Below are positions 13,510 to 15,774 of a stretch of DNA of 15,774 bases, in pieces (position 1 is the first letter of the stretch; every line of letters starts with the position of its first letter). Source of the DNA: an uncultured Eubacterium sp. (GTDB taxonomy: Bacteria; Bacillota; Clostridia; Lachnospirales; Lachnospiraceae); NCBI GenBank assembly GCA_934358495.1, contig CAKRKO010000065.1, forward strand, positions 1 through 15,774, written 5' to 3'. The notes under the pieces were generated by a model. It was not told where the DNA came from. It ran no database searches and was given only the letters and a program-made list of their open reading frames with translations. A program made the translations under genes and the position numbers.

Positions 13510-13520
13510 GAGGATAAATG

Positions 13521-14615
13521 ATGGAACAGAAAAAAAACATTATGGATTACGATACTGTTTCTCTGGATGATGAAAACAGTGCCGTAGTGATCATTGATCA
13601 GACAAAATTACCGGGAACTACAGAAATTATCGCATTAAAAACAGCACAGGAAATCTGGGATGCAATCTATCTGCTTCAGGTACGTGGTGCTCCGGCCATC
13701 GGCGTGGCAGCAGCTTACGGTATCTATGTATTAGCAAAAGGCATTGATACAGAGAACTATGACGAGTTTTATGCAGAGTTTAAGAAACAGAAAGAGTATC
13801 TGGATTCTTCCCGTCCGACAGCAGTCAACCTTTCCTGGGCATTAAACCGTATGGAGCAGGTTGTATTAAAGAATGCGGACAAATCCGTTTCTGAGATCAA
13901 GCAGCTTCTGAAAGAGGAGTCCATCGAAATTCAGGATGAGGATATCCGCGTATGTAAAGCCATCGGTGAGTATGGTCTGACACTGGTAAAACCAGGTGAT
14001 GGTATTCTGACACACTGCAACGCAGGAAAACTTGCAACAAGCAAATATGGTACAGCGACAGCTCCGATCTATCTGGGACAGGAACGAGGCTACAACTTCC
14101 GTGTATTTGCAGATGAGACCAGACCGCTGCTTCAGGGCGCACGTCTGACAGCTTTTGAGCTTCAGTCTTCCGGCGTTGATGTAACACTGATCTGCGACAA
14201 TATGTCTGCAACGGTTATGAAAAACGGCTGGGTGGACGCTATTTTCGTTGGCTGTGACCGCGTGGCAGCAAACGGCGATACTGCAAATAAAATTGGTACT
14301 TCCGTAGTTGCTGCAGTTGCAAAGCAGTATAACGTGCCAATGTACATCGCAGCTCCGACATCCACCATTGATATGAACACTCCGACCGGTGATCAGATCA
14401 AGATCGAGCAGAGAAAACCGGAAGAAGTGACAGAGATGTGGTATAAAGAGCGTATGGCTCCGGAAGGTGTCAAAGTATTCAACCCGGCATTTGATGTGAC
14501 AGATCATGAGCTGATCGCAGGTATCGTGACAGAGTTTGGTATCGCTCGCCCTCCTTATACAGAATCTTTCAAAGAGATTTTTGCAAAAAAAGAGGCAGCT
14601 CAGAAAAATAAATAA
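13521..14615 (+). CDS. mtnA: S-methyl-5-thioribose-1-phosphate isomerase (MtnA)
   Basis: Isomerises 5-methylthioribose-1-phosphate to methylthioribulose-1-phosphate in methionine salvage. The same enzyme can act on 5-deoxyribose-1-phosphate. It is 364 aa, in the eIF2B-like fold family. Diagnostic residues: RGAPAIGVAAAYG, SSRPTAVNLSWALNRM, the catalytic Cys166 in THCNAG, ETRPLLQGARLTAFEL, DNMSA, and the catalytic Asp246 in GCDRVAANGDTANKIGT. These separate it from ribose-1,5-bisphosphate isomerase and true eIF2B subunits. Two adjacent ATGs exist (13518 and 13521). AGAGG at 13509-13513 is four bases from the first and seven from the second, so 13521 is chosen. No mtnK, mtnN or aldolase gene is nearby. 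Confidence 0.93.
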   Translation: MEQKKNIMDYDTVSLDDENSAVVIIDQTKLPGTTEIIALKTAQEIWDAIYLLQVRGAPAIGVAAAYGIYVLAKGIDTENYDEFYAEFKKQKEYLDSSRPTAVNLSWALNRMEQVVLKNADKSVSEIKQLLKEESIEIQDEDIRVCKAIGEYGLTLVKPGDGILTHCNAGKLATSKYGTATAPIYLGQERGYNFRVFADETRPLLQGARLTAFELQSSGVDVTLICDNMSATVMKNGWVDAIFVGCDRVAANGDTANKIGTSVVAAVAKQYNVPMYIAAPTSTIDMNTPTGDQIKIEQRKPEEVTEMWYKERMAPEGVKVFNPAFDVTDHELIAGIVTEFGIARPPYTESFKEIFAKKEAAQKNK

Positions 14616-14629
14616 AAACCTGTAATCCT

Positions 14630-14664
14630 AGTGAAATATAGGACAATAAACACTTCACTTTTTT
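14630..14664 (+). terminator. possible mtnA terminator overlapping the mrp -35
   Basis: AGTGAA and TTCACT can pair across an 18-nt loop, and a run of six T follows immediately (14659-14664). The stem is short, so efficiency would be modest. The TTCACT arm is also the best -35 for mrp. Confidence 0.3.
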
Positions 14665-14682
14665 CATAGAGTGGGGTATAAT
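14654..14682 (+). promoter_or_regulatory. sigma-A promoter for mrp
   Basis: TTCACT at 14654-14659 (4 of 6), a 17-bp spacer, and TATAAT at 14677-14682 (perfect). The start is expected near 14689, at the foot of the leader hairpin. Confidence 0.7.
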
Positions 14683-14685
14683 AAG

Positions 14686-14751
14686 CAGTAATGGTTCAGC
14701 AGAGTCTGGTTTCCAGAAGGAATATCTTTGCTGAATCGCTACTGAATTTTT
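14686..14751 (+). promoter_or_regulatory. leader stem-loop before mrp, attenuator-like
   Basis: CAGTA (14686-14690) pairs with TACTG (14740-14744). Inside, GTTCAGCAGAG pairs with CTTTGCTGAAT with a few wobbles, and an inner TCTGG-TTT-CCAGA hairpin is nested on one side. The stem is followed by AATTTTTGTG, a short U-tract. It starts at the predicted transcript start and ends about 20 bases before the ribosome site. That position would suit an attenuator or an mRNA-stabilising 5' hairpin. It matches no riboswitch I know. Confidence 0.5.
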
Positions 14752-14775
14752 GTGAGATACACAGGAGGTATAATT

Positions 14776-15624
14776 ATGGCAGACAGTGCATGCAGCAGCT
14801 GCAGCAGTGCAGGAAGCTGTTCTTCCGAGAGCTGTGAAGGATGTCCAAGCAGCAAACAGCCGCAGAGCTTTCAGGAAAAATTAAATGAGTATTCATCTGT
14901 AAAAAAAGTAATTGGTGTTGTCAGTGGTAAAGGTGGTGTAGGTAAATCTTTTGTAACTGCATCTTTAGCAACTGCAATGCGTAAAAAAGGATATGAAGTA
15001 GGTATTCTGGATGCAGATATCACAGGACCATCCATTCCGAAAATGTTTGGAGTACACGGACCGGCTATGGGAAGCGAGATGGGAATTTTGCCAATCGCAG
15101 CAGAAGATGGAACCAAGATCATGTCCATCAACTTACTGATGGAAGATGAGGAAGCTCCGGTTATCTGGAGAGGTCCGGTTATCGCAGGAACCGTAAAACA
15201 GTTCTGGAGCGATGTAGTCTGGGGGGACCTTGATTATTTATTCGTGGACATGCCGCCAGGAACCGGTGATGTTCCACTGACAGTTTTCCAGTCTCTTCCG
15301 GTAGATGGTATCGTGATCGTGACATCCCCACAGGAACTGGTACAGATGATCGTAAAGAAAGCCTACAACATGGCCGGCATGATGAATATTCCGGTACTTG
15401 GAGTTGTAGAGAACTACAGCTATCTGAAATGTCCGGATTGTGGAAAAGAGATCAAACTGTTCGGTGAGAGCCACATTGATGAAGCGGCTTCTGAGCTGGC
15501 TATGCAGGTTCTTGGCAAAATGCCGTTAGATCCGGCTTATGCAGAACTGGCAGATGAGGGATTATTCTATAAAGCAGATAATCCATATCTGGAAGACGCA
15601 GTAAAGAAAATTGAAAATATGTAG
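14776..15624 (+). CDS. mrp: Mrp/NBP35-type P-loop ATPase, Fe-S cluster carrier
   Basis: Binds and hands on Fe-S clusters using a deviant-Walker ATPase fold. It is 282 aa from the chosen start. The N-terminus is Cys-rich (Cys6, 9, 15, 20, 23), as in NBP35-like forms that carry an extra N-terminal cluster site. The deviant Walker A is GKGGVGKS (51-58), followed by DADITGPSIPKMFG, then VDMPPGTGDVPLT. The subunit-bridging CPDC motif (Cys219, Cys222) lies in the C-terminal part. An upstream in-frame ATG at 14752 would add eight residues. AGGAGG at 14763-14768 sits seven bases before 14776, so 14776 is the start. It stands alone between its own promoter and an H-element/terminator block. Confidence 0.94.
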   Translation: MADSACSSCSSAGSCSSESCEGCPSSKQPQSFQEKLNEYSSVKKVIGVVSGKGGVGKSFVTASLATAMRKKGYEVGILDADITGPSIPKMFGVHGPAMGSEMGILPIAAEDGTKIMSINLLMEDEEAPVIWRGPVIAGTVKQFWSDVVWGDLDYLFVDMPPGTGDVPLTVFQSLPVDGIVIVTSPQELVQMIVKKAYNMAGMMNIPVLGVVENYSYLKCPDCGKEIKLFGESHIDEAASELAMQVLGKMPLDPAYAELADEGLFYKADNPYLEDAVKKIENM

Positions 15625-15691
15625 GATTACAGTATCAAAAGCATGGAGTAATCCGTATAATCAAGATTTGGGTGTTTTGCCCCCCAAATCT
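15624..15691 (+). repeat. H element, copy 3, with terminator-like hairpin
   Basis: GGATTAC ... GTAATCC forms the outer stem; relative to copy 1 the G-C pair has become A-T with pairing retained. The inner stem is poor here, while ATGGA-GTAA-TCCGT can form with one wobble. It is followed by AGATTTGGG ... CCCAAATCT, a 9-bp hairpin that corresponds to the second hairpin of copy 2. Confidence 0.65.
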
Positions 15692-15698
15692 ATGTAGT

Positions 15699-15759
15699 AA
15701 AAAAGATGTGCATTTTCTTCTTTCGTTCATATGAAAGTAAGAAAATGGCACATCTTTTT
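15699..15759 (+). terminator. strong bidirectional Rho-independent terminator
   Basis: AAAAAGATGTGC-ATTTTCTT-CTTTC pairs with GAAAG-T-AAGAAAAT-GGCACATCTTTTT over about 25 bp with two small bulges. A-runs on the left and T-runs on the right suit termination from either side. It closes the mrp unit. Confidence 0.85.
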
Positions 15760-15774
15760 GAGTTTCAGAAATAT

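Overview
The window is about 15.8 kb of a low-to-mid GC Firmicute chromosome. I infer a spore-forming gut clostridium of the Lachnospiraceae type. The basis is strong AGGAGG-type ribosome binding sites, a secreted DUF1002 protein, a SleC-type spore cortex-lytic enzyme, a CwlC-like sporulation amidase, two-domain glutamine-dependent NadE, and intergenic spaces packed with short structured repeats. The genus cannot be fixed by eye. No phage, transposase, CRISPR array, rRNA or tRNA was seen.

Layout, left to right. (1) 2-757 is the 3' part of asnS. (2) 758-1012 is a gene-free spacer holding three consecutive hairpins and a terminator-like stem. (3) truA, then recJ with a TTG start. (4) A secreted DUF1002 protein and a SAM methyltransferase in one operon. 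(5) 5446-5670 is a composite A-B-A array of two repeat families. (6) hslO (Hsp33) and nadE overlap by 4 bp. (7) Convergent to nadE and overlapping its 3' end is an unrecognised minus-strand gene with its own sigma-A promoter. (8) 9051-9494 is gene-free and holds repeat C and a B copy. (9) A cytoplasmic-type Amidase_3 plus SPOR protein on the minus strand has a SigK-like promoter. It is divergent from fabH, which has a near-perfect sigma-A promoter and a FabT-like palindrome. (10) 11442-12063 is gene-free and holds a second repeat C and two long palindromes. (11) A sleC-like cortex hydrolase, a third A repeat, mtnA, then an Mrp-type Fe-S/P-loop ATPase behind a hairpin leader. A strong terminator lies at the right end.

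The genes are mostly core housekeeping: translation and tRNA modification (asnS, truA), DNA repair (recJ), redox chaperone (hslO), NAD synthesis (nadE), fatty acid initiation (fabH), nucleoside/methylthioribose salvage (mtnA) and Fe-S cofactor handling (mrp). Two are sporulation/germination genes (the amidase and sleC). They do not form a single pathway.

The unusual content is intergenic. At least four families of short elements (A, B, C and a roughly 38-nt hairpin here called H) recur in the window. Copies of A, C and H differ by substitutions that keep base pairing, so they look like RNA elements under structural selection rather than junk. All structures were found by reading and hand-pairing; no folding or database search was run.
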